A stretch of 64,000 nucleotides of DNA, taken from assembly GCF_001439685.1 (NCBI RefSeq), contig NZ_JYLH01000001.1, forward strand, positions 124,001 through 188,000, given 5' to 3'. The notes beneath the pieces were generated by a model. That model saw only the letters and a program-made list of their open reading frames with translations. It was not told the origin of the DNA and did not search any database. Shown piece after piece: positions 9,010 through 16,405 of this stretch; within the stretch, counting starts at the first letter, position 1; every line of letters begins with the position of its first letter. This stretch comes from Pseudomonas libanensis (GTDB taxonomy: Bacteria > Pseudomonadota > Gammaproteobacteria > Pseudomonadales > Pseudomonadaceae). The position numbers and the translations under genes are program-made.

Positions 9010-9042
9010 GGCCGCTTTCCTTGGCAGGGTGCGGCCTTTTTT
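9010..9042 (+). terminator. Intrinsic terminator after exbD
   Basis: GGCCGC (9010-9015) pairs with GCGGCC (9031-9036) and is followed by six T. It ends the tonB-exbB-exbD operon, so the next gene has its own promoter. Confidence 0.85.
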
Positions 9043-9080
9043 ATTTGATGGGTGTTTATGGATGTTGCATAGGAAAAGAA

Positions 9081-9110
9081 TTTACATGTTTTCGGGCGTG
9101 CAATTCTTAT
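9081..9110 (+). promoter_or_regulatory. Candidate sigma-70 promoter of the toxin-like gene
   Basis: TTTACA at 9081-9086 (five of six matches to TTGACA), an 18-bp spacer and TCTTAT at 9105-9110 (four of six to TATAAT) lie about 55 bp upstream of the ATG at 9165. Confidence 0.4.
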
Positions 9111-9164
9111 CGGTATGCTTATGCTGGTCGGCGCATGGAGTGATTCAACTAATGGAGTAAAGGC

Positions 9165-12101
9165 ATGTCTATCCGATTTCCCGTTCAACTGGTAAATACG
9201 TTCGTTGAACCGAAAATAGTTATTAAAAAGCCTGAGGAAAAATCCCCGGTAGAGGAAGTCCAAACTTATCAATCCCAACACGTTCGACACCCGGCCGCGT
9301 ATAAACCGACAAGCCTGGCTGATAGTCAGAAAAGCAACAGTGTGTCGCAAGGTGCTGCATCAGACGGTATGCCCATTGCGTCAAGCAATCAACGTTCGGT
9401 ATTGAAAGAAAACGCTCACATAGAGACTTATATCAGTAAACACTCCTCCGACTTCATAAGTCCCGAGAAAGAGATCTCGGCTATTTTATCCGCCAAGATA
9501 AAACAGCATTGGGGTGTGGATGTTGACCCGGATAAAACCTATTTGGTGACGTTCAAGCACGAGGGCGAAGATGAAAAAGAGGTGGTGGAGAAAATAACCC
9601 TGACACAGGCGGCGTTGGAAAACAGGCAGGACGTCACGGTCGAGGATAATGAAGGCTGGTTTGTAAAAATTGCCAAGTACTTTTCTCCGGCGGTTTATAT
9701 TTACAACAAGGTTGACGGTTGGGTCCAGGAAGCCAACAGTCGACAAGGCATTTATCGCGAACCCAGCGCTCCCGGCGGCGCCCCTTATAATGCGGACACC
9801 CGTGTGTCCATACCGGTTGACGACTTCAAGGCGTTAGTCTGGAATACAGACCGGACCCAATTGTATAAGAAGACGCTTGATGGGTTTTGGGACAAGCACA
9901 CCGACTCCTATGCGGCATTGAGTAAAATCTCCTTTGTCAAAGCCATCAATCTACAGCGGCTGGAAGGGACCCTGGGCCCTGTAGAGACGGCGCTCGCTCA
10001 ACGTGCGTTGGGGCCGGTTGCGCAAAAGGAATGGTCCGAGCTGACGGTTGACGATTTTGCAACGCCTGCTGTCAAGGACCCGGACCTGGATATCGGGTTG
10101 CTGAGCATCAATGGTTTGCAGTCGACCGACTTGATGTGTGTGACCGACCGGAAAACCCAGCTGACGTTGCTTTACATCCCCGGCAACTCTTCGCCGATCC
10201 ATCGTTTCGACAATCCGGCGCAAATGAAAACGTGGTTGGCCAAACAGGCCGCGGATCCGGTAAAGCGCGAATCACTGTTGACGCACTTTTCCCTCAAGGA
10301 TCAGGCCAATAAGTCGTTTTCTGATGGTGTGCGCCAATCGTTGGAGGGGATGGGAAACTGGTCCGATGCGCAGACCTCGGGCGGCGCTATCCTTTCCAAA
10401 CTCAACGGTTGGGTGCCGGATCGCTTCATCACCGTGGATCGGTTGCATGACGACCCTTTTGAAACAGTCAAAATTCGACAAAAGGCCCGGTCCTATTCGG
10501 ACGCGGAAAATGCGATCGTCAGTGACGGCGACTACACCAAGAACAAAATATTTCAGGGCGTGGAAGAAGCTACCAAAGTCGCCATGTTCATGACGCCGCT
10601 GGCCCTGGCCATGCCGGAGGTGGCAATAGGGCTGGATGCGTTCTTCCTGGCTGCCGGGGCTACCCAGGCAGGCATCGGCATCGATGATGCCGTCAAAGGC
10701 AAAGCGACGGCTTCTGATCGGATTGTTTTTGGGGTACTGAACGCTGTTCCGCCATTAGCCACCCATGCGGGGCCACCCCTGGCCAAAGCGCTGACTGAGA
10801 GGGTGACCAGCGAGGGCGTTGCAGCAGGGGTTGACGTTGTAGCCCAGGCGCCTGCGCAAGCCCCTGAACAAGGGCGCTCAATCTTCAACCCGCCACGGCG
10901 AGTCAACGGGCAGATCGGATACCCGATGGGGCCTGTTTCGCCGCCGAGGATCCCTGAAGAGATTACGATTCCCATGGACGATGTCCATCAAATGTTCTCG
11001 GAAGACTACATGGTTTTCGTCGGCCCATACGGTACCAAGGTCACGTATGACGTAGAGGCCCGCCTCTGGCGTGGGCTCAACGAGAACGGTGAAGCAAATG
11101 ACGTGTTTTATTGGCGTAAAGGGCAAGGAAATTGGCTGAGCGGTACTAAAACCGAAGCGATCGAAGGGAGCAAAGGTGCGCCCGTCTCCAGCCTGAGTAA
11201 AACCTTGAAATTACCGCAGTTACCTTCGCTGCCGTCCGGTGCGACAGAAGTGCCTAAAGTGATCCATTATTTTTGGGCCGGCAATGAAATGCCAGAGCAC
11301 TTGCTCGACAATATTATTGAGAACGCTAGAAAAAGCCCTGGTTACAAGTCGGTTGTTCATGTTGACGCGAATGATGCAAGTACATTTCAAAAAATAAAGT
11401 CTGCTCTGGACCATAAGGTGGGCGGGCTTGAAGTGCATGACTTGAAAGAAGATGAGGCCTTTCAAGCGCTGAATGCCAGTAAGTACGCAGAGATGTACCA
11501 GTATTTTCGTTCAGGGCAAGGCCAGAACTTAGCAGCGTCATCGGACGTGATGCGCGTAGCGTTGATGAAGAAGTACGGCGGCATTTATCTGGATACAGAC
11601 GACACGCTGGCGTTTAACGTGGGAGACATCACGCTGAAAGCTACACCCAATGATATCTTGATGAACTCACCCGTTACCTATGAGCCGACCGACTTCAAAG
11701 GGTTTAATACCAGTAACTTTGCAAGTCATCCTGACAATCCTCTGTTCGATAAGATATTGGAGGAGTCGTATCACCGGTATAAGGCGAACGAATCCTGGCT
11801 TGCCAGCCATCGCCCCTTCTTTAAGAATGGGTTGGGCGCCGCGGAACAGCAAGCCTATAAAGAGTACGAAACGAGGATATTCGAGATTACCGGGCCACGA
11901 ATGTTTGGTGATGTATTAGAGCAGGAAAAATATGGATTTTTCCCGGTTGTTGATGACGTGACTGAACTACTGAATGCTCGCCTTTTGCTCCCCGAGGACT
12001 ATGCAAAGAAGTTAATACAAGTCCGCGATTTTTATATGCCGATGAACCATAGGTTTGGCGTCACCATCGGCGCAGAGCACTCTATGTATCATTCACGTTG
12101 A
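9165..12101 (+). CDS. Large toxin-like protein with C-terminal TcdA/TcdB-type glycosyltransferase domain
   Basis: A 978-residue protein with no signal peptide. Residues 1-90 are low-complexity, and about 95-460 are probably mixed alpha-helical, recalling N-terminal parts of dermonecrotic-toxin-like Pseudomonas proteins. Residues 466-545 hold a conspicuous hydrophobic, Ala/Gly-rich stretch that could insert into membrane. From about 696 a GT44/sugar-binding-type glycosyltransferase follows: IHYFWAGN (Trp704), LAASSDVMRVALMKKYGG (Asp794, Arg797) and YLDTDD (Asp810, Asp812). In clostridial TcdB the matching residues, from memory, are Trp102, Asp270/Arg273 and Asp286/Asp288. The 16-residue step from SD to DxD is the same. 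The domain would transfer a sugar from a UDP-sugar to a target protein. The gene is monocistronic, richer in A/T than its neighbours and without a visible secretion partner, so a horizontally acquired effector is likely. Host, target and export route are unknown. Confidence 0.75.
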   Translation: MSIRFPVQLVNTFVEPKIVIKKPEEKSPVEEVQTYQSQHVRHPAAYKPTSLADSQKSNSVSQGAASDGMPIASSNQRSVLKENAHIETYISKHSSDFISPEKEISAILSAKIKQHWGVDVDPDKTYLVTFKHEGEDEKEVVEKITLTQAALENRQDVTVEDNEGWFVKIAKYFSPAVYIYNKVDGWVQEANSRQGIYREPSAPGGAPYNADTRVSIPVDDFKALVWNTDRTQLYKKTLDGFWDKHTDSYAALSKISFVKAINLQRLEGTLGPVETALAQRALGPVAQKEWSELTVDDFATPAVKDPDLDIGLLSINGLQSTDLMCVTDRKTQLTLLYIPGNSSPIHRFDNPAQMKTWLAKQAADPVKRESLLTHFSLKDQANKSFSDGVRQSLEGMGNWSDAQTSGGAILSKLNGWVPDRFITVDRLHDDPFETVKIRQKARSYSDAENAIVSDGDYTKNKIFQGVEEATKVAMFMTPLALAMPEVAIGLDAFFLAAGATQAGIGIDDAVKGKATASDRIVFGVLNAVPPLATHAGPPLAKALTERVTSEGVAAGVDVVAQAPAQAPEQGRSIFNPPRRVNGQIGYPMGPVSPPRIPEEITIPMDDVHQMFSEDYMVFVGPYGTKVTYDVEARLWRGLNENGEANDVFYWRKGQGNWLSGTKTEAIEGSKGAPVSSLSKTLKLPQLPSLPSGATEVPKVIHYFWAGNEMPEHLLDNIIENARKSPGYKSVVHVDANDASTFQKIKSALDHKVGGLEVHDLKEDEAFQALNASKYAEMYQYFRSGQGQNLAASSDVMRVALMKKYGGIYLDTDDTLAFNVGDITLKATPNDILMNSPVTYEPTDFKGFNTSNFASHPDNPLFDKILEESYHRYKANESWLASHRPFFKNGLGAAEQQAYKEYETRIFEITGPRMFGDVLEQEKYGFFPVVDDVTELLNARLLLPEDYAKKLIQVRDFYMPMNHRFGVTIGAEHSMYHSR

Positions 12102-12177
12102 GTGGGTAGAACCTTGGGCGCCGATAGCAGTGGCTTGGGTGTTCTCCAACTCTCTGACGGGGCTCAGTTGCAGCCAC

Positions 12178-12209
12178 CGCCCCTCTGGCATCTCGGTGTC
12201 GGAGGGGCG
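12178..12209. other. GC-rich stem-loop downstream of the toxin-like gene
   Basis: CGCCCCTC (12178-12185) pairs with GAGGGGCG (12202-12209), with a 16-base loop and no T-run. It may contribute to termination or mRNA stability. The intergenic stretch 12102-12338 otherwise contains the shared AT-rich element and the ribosome-binding site of the next gene. Confidence 0.4.
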
Positions 12210-12235
12210 TGCGATGGTTGGGTCAAAAAAATGGC

Positions 12236-12256
12236 TAATTCAATATGGTTATTAAT
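12236..12256 (+). promoter_or_regulatory. AT-rich shared element upstream of sulfur genes (copy 2)
   Basis: Read on the plus strand, TAATTC, five bases, then GGTTATT. This is the same TAATTC-N5-GGTTATT arrangement as upstream of tauA, and it points toward the hydrolase-sfnR pair (start 12339, about 80 bp away). Confidence 0.45.
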
Positions 12257-12338
12257 AAATTCCTTTTTATTCCTTATTTGATTGTTTTGCGGCCCCTATA
12301 CTGGTCAGCAACGCTAAACGCTGCAGGAGGGCACACCC

Positions 12339-12920
12339 ATGCACAGCGAGTCGATTCGATATCTGATCGTGCCGGGCTGGCAAGGATCGCCAGAAGATCA
12401 TTGGCAAACCCATTGGCAGAACAGCTTGCCCAACAGCGCACGGGTCGAGCAGGCCGATTGGCTGACGCCGCGTCGCGAAGATTGGGTAGCCGCACTGGCC
12501 GAGGCCATCGCTGCCGACAGCACCCCGGTCATCCTGATCGCCCACAGCCTGGGTTGCATCACCGTGGCCCACTGGGCGACCTCCGCCCCCGTGCATTTTT
12601 TGCGGCAGGTACGCGGCGCGTTGCTGGTGGCGCCGGCGGATGTCGAGCGCCCTGCGTGTGCGCCCGCCTTGCGTAACTTCGCGCCGATTCCCACCGATTT
12701 ATTGCCATTCCCCAGCCAGGTGGTCAGCTCCGACAACGACAGTGCCGTGAGTGCTCGTAGGGCTTTGGAACTGGCGCGTCAGTGGGGCGCCGAAGCCGGC
12801 ATCCTGTCGGGCGCCGGGCATATCAACGTGAAATCCGGCCACCGGCGCTGGGAGCAAGGCTTTGCCTACCTCTATCGTCTGCAACATCGCCTCGAGCACC
12901 ACGCTCGGCGCAGCGCCTAA
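12339..12920 (+). CDS. RBBP9/YdeN-family alpha/beta hydrolase
   Basis: A 193-residue small serine hydrolase. It has the family's N-terminal YLIVPGWQGSPEDHWQTHW, a nucleophile elbow AHSLGC (Ser70) and a C-terminal GAGHIN that supplies the catalytic His; the Asp probably lies in SSDNDS. The family comprises small cytoplasmic esterase-like enzymes of uncertain substrate. ATG at 12339 follows an AGGAGG site. It lies 48 bp upstream of the sfnR-like gene and probably shares its transcript. The shared AT-rich element upstream links it to the sulfur group, so it may hydrolyse a sulfur-containing ester or amide (inference). Confidence 0.88.
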   Translation: MHSESIRYLIVPGWQGSPEDHWQTHWQNSLPNSARVEQADWLTPRREDWVAALAEAIAADSTPVILIAHSLGCITVAHWATSAPVHFLRQVRGALLVAPADVERPACAPALRNFAPIPTDLLPFPSQVVSSDNDSAVSARRALELARQWGAEAGILSGAGHINVKSGHRRWEQGFAYLYRLQHRLEHHARRSA

Positions 12921-12968
12921 TATTTTTTACAACGCCCCACCCTGAGTGGATTGGGGCGGGAGCCTGCC

Positions 12969-13877
12969 ATGAGTCTGCATGAAACCTACGGCCAGCCACT
13001 GCTGACCTTCCCCGATGCCGAGAAAAGCCCGCTGAGCATCCGCGCCAAGGCGCTGGTGTTTGTCGACCCACGCTCACGCCAACTGCGTGAAGAGTTGGAA
13101 AGCCTGGCGCCGCGCGCTTTACCCGTATTGATTCGCGGTGAAACCGGCAGCGGTAAAGAGTTGCTGGCGCGGCACATCCACCGTGGCAGTGACCGCACCG
13201 GCTTGTTTGTCTCGGTCAATTGCGGTGCCATCAGCCCCACTTATGCGGATGCCGAGTTGTTCGGCTATGCCGCCGGCAGTCACAGTGGCGCTGCCAGCAG
13301 CCGAGCGGGCTGGTTTGGCTCGGCCAACGGCGGCACTTTGTACCTGGATGAGATTGGCGACTTGCCGCTGCCGATCCAGGTGAAATTGCTCGCGGCCCTG
13401 GAAAACCACGAAGTCACCCGCGTCGGGGCTCATCAGCCCAGCCCGGTGGATGTGCGCCTGGTGGCCGCCACCAGCATCGACTTGGCCCAGGCCGTGGCCG
13501 TTGGCAAGTTTCACGAGCGCCTGTTTCACTATTTGAGTGAAGGCAGGCTGGACCTGCCGGCGTTGCGCGAGCGGGTGGGAGATATTTTGTCCCTGGCCGA
13601 ATATTTCCTCGGCATCTACAGCCAGCGCCTGGACCTGCCGGTGCCGCTGATCAGCGATGCCGCCCAAGAGGTATTGGAACAGCACATGTGGCCGGGCAAT
13701 ACCCGCGAGTTGGAAAACGTCATTCACTTTGCCTTGCTGGTGAGCAGCGGTGAGGAAATCTTGCCCGAGCATTTGAACCTGCCGGTAGCGGGTTCACCGC
13801 TGGAGCAAGTGCGACGAATTTTGGCCAGCGCCAGCCCGGCCGAGCAGGAATCGGTGCGTAAATTCCTGTATGAGTAA
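12969..13877 (+). CDS. SfnR-like sigma-54 activator lacking a DNA-binding domain
   Basis: A 302-residue enhancer-binding-protein AAA+ domain. It has Walker A GETGSGKE (57-64), Walker B YLDEIGD (Asp127-Glu128), PGNTRELENVI near the C-terminus and no N-terminal regulatory domain, as in SfnR of Pseudomonas putida. Two things are unusual. The loop that normally reads GAFTGA and contacts sigma-54 is GSHSGA (103-108). The protein also ends about 28 residues after LNLP, with no Fis-type helix-turn-helix, and the following 120 bp do not encode one in any frame I could read. SfnR controls dimethyl-sulfone genes such as sfnB, present at 31.9-34.4 kb. This copy may be truncated, act through a partner, or work without DNA binding. 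ATG 12969 has GGGAG upstream. Confidence 0.8.
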   Translation: MSLHETYGQPLLTFPDAEKSPLSIRAKALVFVDPRSRQLREELESLAPRALPVLIRGETGSGKELLARHIHRGSDRTGLFVSVNCGAISPTYADAELFGYAAGSHSGAASSRAGWFGSANGGTLYLDEIGDLPLPIQVKLLAALENHEVTRVGAHQPSPVDVRLVAATSIDLAQAVAVGKFHERLFHYLSEGRLDLPALRERVGDILSLAEYFLGIYSQRLDLPVPLISDAAQEVLEQHMWPGNTRELENVIHFALLVSSGEEILPEHLNLPVAGSPLEQVRRILASASPAEQESVRKFLYE

Positions 13878-13922
13878 AATGGAATATCAACGTGAATAAA
13901 AGATATTGTTCGGGAATAAAAA

Positions 13923-13933
13923 ATCTAGGTATT
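13923..13933 (+). promoter_or_regulatory. ATCTAGGTATT element upstream of metQ-like gene
   Basis: An 11-bp ATCTAGGTATT in an AT-rich tract about 70 bp upstream of the metQ-like gene recurs at 14986-14996 upstream of the amino-acid ABC operon. It may mark a common regulator of the two import units. Confidence 0.3.
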
Positions 13934-14001
13934 GTCCTTCTCACGCCGCGATAGCACTTCGCTGGCACCTTACATAAAAACGGTCGTTAGAAGGACATTG
14001 C

Positions 14002-14784
14002 ATGAAAAAGGTTCTGTTGTTTACCGCTCTGGCGGCTGCCCTGACTGCCGGCTTTGCCCAGGCCAACGAGAAACTGGTGGTGGCCGCTACGCCGATCCCG
14101 CACGCCGAAATCCTCGAGCTGATCAAGCCAACCCTGGCCAAAGAGGGCGTAGACCTGGAAATCAAAGTCTTTACCGACTACGTACAACCCAATACGCAGG
14201 TTGCCGAAAAACGCCTGGATGCCAACTATTTCCAGACCCTGCCGTACCTGGAAAACTTCAACAAGGGCAAAGGCACCAACCTGGTCACCGTAGTCGGTGT
14301 GCACGTTGAACCCATCGGTGGTTACTCGAAAAAGATCAAGAAAATTGAAGACCTGAAAGACGGCGCCACCGTTGCCATCCCGAACGAAGGCTCCAACAGT
14401 GGCCGTGCTCTGCTGCTGCTGCAAAAGAACGGCCTGATTACGCTCAAAGACCCGACCAACGCCTTGTCCACGCCAAAAGACATCAAGGAAAACCCCAAGC
14501 ACCTGAAATTCAAGGAGCTGGAATCGGCCCTGTTGCCACGGGTGCTCGACCAGGTGGACCTGGACGTAATCAACACCAACTACGCCCTGGAAGCCGGCCT
14601 GAACCCGGCCAAGGATGCGTTGATCATTGAAGACGCCAAGTCGCCGTACGTGAACTTCCTGGTGGCGCGCCCGGACAACAAGGACAGCGATGCTATCCAG
14701 AAGTTGGCCAAGGCCCTGACCAGCCCGGAAGTCAAAGCCTTCATCGAGAAGAAGTACAACGGCGCGGTAGTGCCGGCGTTCTGA
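14002..14784 (+). CDS. metQ: MetQ/NlpA-family substrate-binding protein
   Basis: A 260-residue periplasmic binding protein of the methionine (NlpA) family. It has a signal peptide cleaved after AQA (residue 21) without a lipobox cysteine. Family motifs include AATPIPHAEILE, YVQPNTQVAEKRLDANYFQ, VAIPNEGSNSGRALLLLQ and the terminal VKAFIEKKYNGAVVPAF. It would capture D/L-methionine or a related sulfur compound for a MetNI permease. No metNI lies next to it, and the nearest metNI is at 27.8-29.6 kb on the other strand. It has its own terminator. A second, divergent metQ belongs to that other operon, so this is an orphan paralogue. Confidence 0.9.
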   Translation: MKKVLLFTALAAALTAGFAQANEKLVVAATPIPHAEILELIKPTLAKEGVDLEIKVFTDYVQPNTQVAEKRLDANYFQTLPYLENFNKGKGTNLVTVVGVHVEPIGGYSKKIKKIEDLKDGATVAIPNEGSNSGRALLLLQKNGLITLKDPTNALSTPKDIKENPKHLKFKELESALLPRVLDQVDLDVINTNYALEAGLNPAKDALIIEDAKSPYVNFLVARPDNKDSDAIQKLAKALTSPEVKAFIEKKYNGAVVPAF

Positions 14785-14811
14785 TGTAACTCAAACTTCC
14801 TTCAAGGTTTG

Positions 14812-14846
14812 AACGCCGACGGCTACTACAGCGTCGGCGTTTTTTT
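14812..14846 (+). terminator. Intrinsic terminator after metQ-like gene
   Basis: AACGCCGACG (14812-14821) pairs perfectly with CGTCGGCGTT (14832-14841) and is followed by a T-run to 14846. Confidence 0.9.
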
Positions 14847-14865
14847 ATCTGAAATACATTCAAAA

Positions 14866-14955
14866 CTGTGGGAGCTGGCTTGCCTGCGATAGCGGTGGGT
14901 CAGTATCACCGCTGTATCTGACAGACCGCTATCGCAGGCAAGCCAGCTCCCACAG
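14866..14955. repeat. BIME: inverted REP pair
   Basis: Two REP units face each other: CTGTGGGAGCTGGCTTGCC at the left and its complement ending GCCAGCTCCCACAG at the right, with GATAGCGGT/ACCGCTATC inside. The intergenic stretch 14785-15099 contains, in order, a terminator, this element and the AT-rich promoter region of the next operon. Confidence 0.9.
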
Positions 14956-14985
14956 AGGTAAGTTTTTTGGTCATATGGATATGCT

Positions 14986-14996
14986 ATCTAGGTATT
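14986..14996 (+). promoter_or_regulatory. ATCTAGGTATT element upstream of amino-acid ABC operon
   Basis: The second copy of ATCTAGGTATT, in an AT-rich stretch about 104 bp before the first permease gene. It matches the one before the metQ-like gene at 13923. Confidence 0.3.
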
Positions 14997-15099
14997 TAAA
15001 ATTTGATTTTTATACCTTTAAAGTTCGCGCTAGCTGACGTTATCCACGTCGGCACGGACTGCGCTCGCGGCATTACCCATGCGGCGATATGGACTGCAC

Positions 15100-15765
15100 A
15101 TGACCTTCGATTTCGCTTTTATCCTCAGCACGCTGCCTGCCTTCCTGCAAGCCGTGGGCGTGACGCTGCAAGTCGGCCTGATCGCCATTGCCACGTCCTT
15201 GCTGGTAGCGCTGATCAACGCGGCACTGCTGGTGTTTCGCACGCCTTACCTGTCGCGCCTGGTGGCGCTGTATGTGGAGCTGGCGCGTAACACGCCGCTG
15301 TTGATCCAACTGTTTTTCGTCTACTTCGCGCTGCCGGCCCTGGGTTTCAATATTTCCGGGTTCTGGGCGGCGATCATCACCATGACCTTTCTGGGTGGTG
15401 CCTACCTCACCGAAGTGCTGCGCGCCGGGGTGGAAGCGGTGCCGCTGGCGCAGATCGAGTCGGGCAAATCCATTGGCCTGTCCGATTGGCAGCTGTTGCG
15501 CCATGTGATCCTGCCCCAGGCCGGCATTCTCAGTCTGCCGGCGTTGTTCGCCAATTTCATCTTCCTGCTCAAGGAGACCACTGTGGTCTCCGCCGTGGCG
15601 GTGCCTGAGATTCTCTACACCACCAAGAGCTATATCGCCCTTTACTACAAGACCTACGAAATGCTCGCCGTGCTGACGCTGATCTGCGTACTGCTGTTTT
15701 TGCCGCTGTCGCTGCTGCTCAGCCGCCTGGAAAGGAGGCTCCAGCATGGCCAGTTCGGGTCTTGA
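15100..15765 (+). CDS. Polar amino-acid ABC transporter permease
   Basis: A 221-residue HisM/GlnP-type inner-membrane permease. It has an N-terminal membrane segment (LQAVGVTLQVGLIAIATSLL), the conserved ELARNTPLLIQLFFVYFALP and the EAA-loop region IESGKSIGLSDWQLLRHVILPQA that contacts the ATPase. ATG 15100 (MTFDFAFILS) is preferred over 15079, which only adds seven hydrophilic residues. It is the first gene of a four-gene operon (two permeases, ATPase, binding protein) with overlapping ends. The substrate is probably a polar or sulfur amino acid, judging by the neighbourhood. Confidence 0.92.
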   Translation: MTFDFAFILSTLPAFLQAVGVTLQVGLIAIATSLLVALINAALLVFRTPYLSRLVALYVELARNTPLLIQLFFVYFALPALGFNISGFWAAIITMTFLGGAYLTEVLRAGVEAVPLAQIESGKSIGLSDWQLLRHVILPQAGILSLPALFANFIFLLKETTVVSAVAVPEILYTTKSYIALYYKTYEMLAVLTLICVLLFLPLSLLLSRLERRLQHGQFGS

Positions 15766-16405
15766 GTTGTTGTGGGTGTCGTTGCCGCAACTGGGCAAGG
15801 GCGCCGCGCAAACCCTGTTGATTTCGTTGCTGAGCATCGCGTTCAGCACGCTGGGCGGCGTCTTGTATGGCGTGCTGCGCACCTTGGGTAACCGCTTGGT
15901 CAACGTGGTGCTGCGGGTTTACCTGGAACTGTTCCGCGCGATTCCGGTGTTGGTGTGGTTGTACCTGCTGTTTTTTGGTCTGCCGATTTTCTTTGGCCTG
16001 AGCATCCCGAGCTTCTGGTGTGCGGTGCTGGTGCTGTCGTTGTGGGGTGCCAGCGAGGTGGGCGAAGTGGTACGTGGCGCGCTGTATTCGCTGCCCCGTG
16101 GCCAGCGCGAGGCGGGCCTGTCGATTGGCCTGTCCGGCCCACAGTTGTACGGCTATGTACTGCTGCCCCAGGCCCTCAAACGCATGACGCCGCCAACCAT
16201 CAACGTGTATACGCGCATCATCAAGACCAGCTCCCTGGCGGTGCTGATCGGCGTAGTGGATGTGATTAAGGTCGGCCAACAAATCATCGAGCGCACCTAC
16301 GAATCGGTACTGATCTACGGCGCTCTGTTCCTGTTTTTCTTCTTTATCTGCTACCCGTTGTCGGCCGCCTCCAAGGTGCTGGAACGGCGCTGGGCCCAAG
16401 CATGA
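15746..16405 (+). CDS. Polar amino-acid ABC transporter permease (second subunit)
   Basis: A 219-residue permease of the same family, overlapping the first by 20 bp, with a strong GGAGG site before ATG 15746. It shows QTLLISLLSIAFSTLGG, ELFRAIPVLVWLYLLFFGLP and an EAA loop GLSIGLSGPQLYGYVLLPQALK. It forms the heterodimeric membrane channel with the preceding gene product. The next gene begins inside its stop codon (ATGA). Confidence 0.92.
   Translation: MASSGLELLWVSLPQLGKGAAQTLLISLLSIAFSTLGGVLYGVLRTLGNRLVNVVLRVYLELFRAIPVLVWLYLLFFGLPIFFGLSIPSFWCAVLVLSLWGASEVGEVVRGALYSLPRGQREAGLSIGLSGPQLYGYVLLPQALKRMTPPTINVYTRIIKTSSLAVLIGVVDVIKVGQQIIERTYESVLIYGALFLFFFFICYPLSAASKVLERRWAQA

Noticed and set aside
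9050..9080. TTGCAT at 9064 as a -12 element of a sigma-54 promoter for the toxin-like gene
   Set aside because: No GG dinucleotide lies at the correct spacing. A sigma-70-like pair at 9081-9110 fits better.
12102..12338. A small gene in the gap after the toxin-like gene (possible immunity protein)
   Set aside because: The only open frames are short, begin inside the toxin gene or the next leader, and have no ribosome site or protein-like composition. No immunity gene can be supported.
13960..13990. TGGCAC upstream of metQ as a sigma-54 promoter (-24 box)
   Set aside because: The required GC (TTGC) 10 bases downstream is absent (CTTACATA follows). I found no convincing -24/-12 promoter near sfnB or metQ either.
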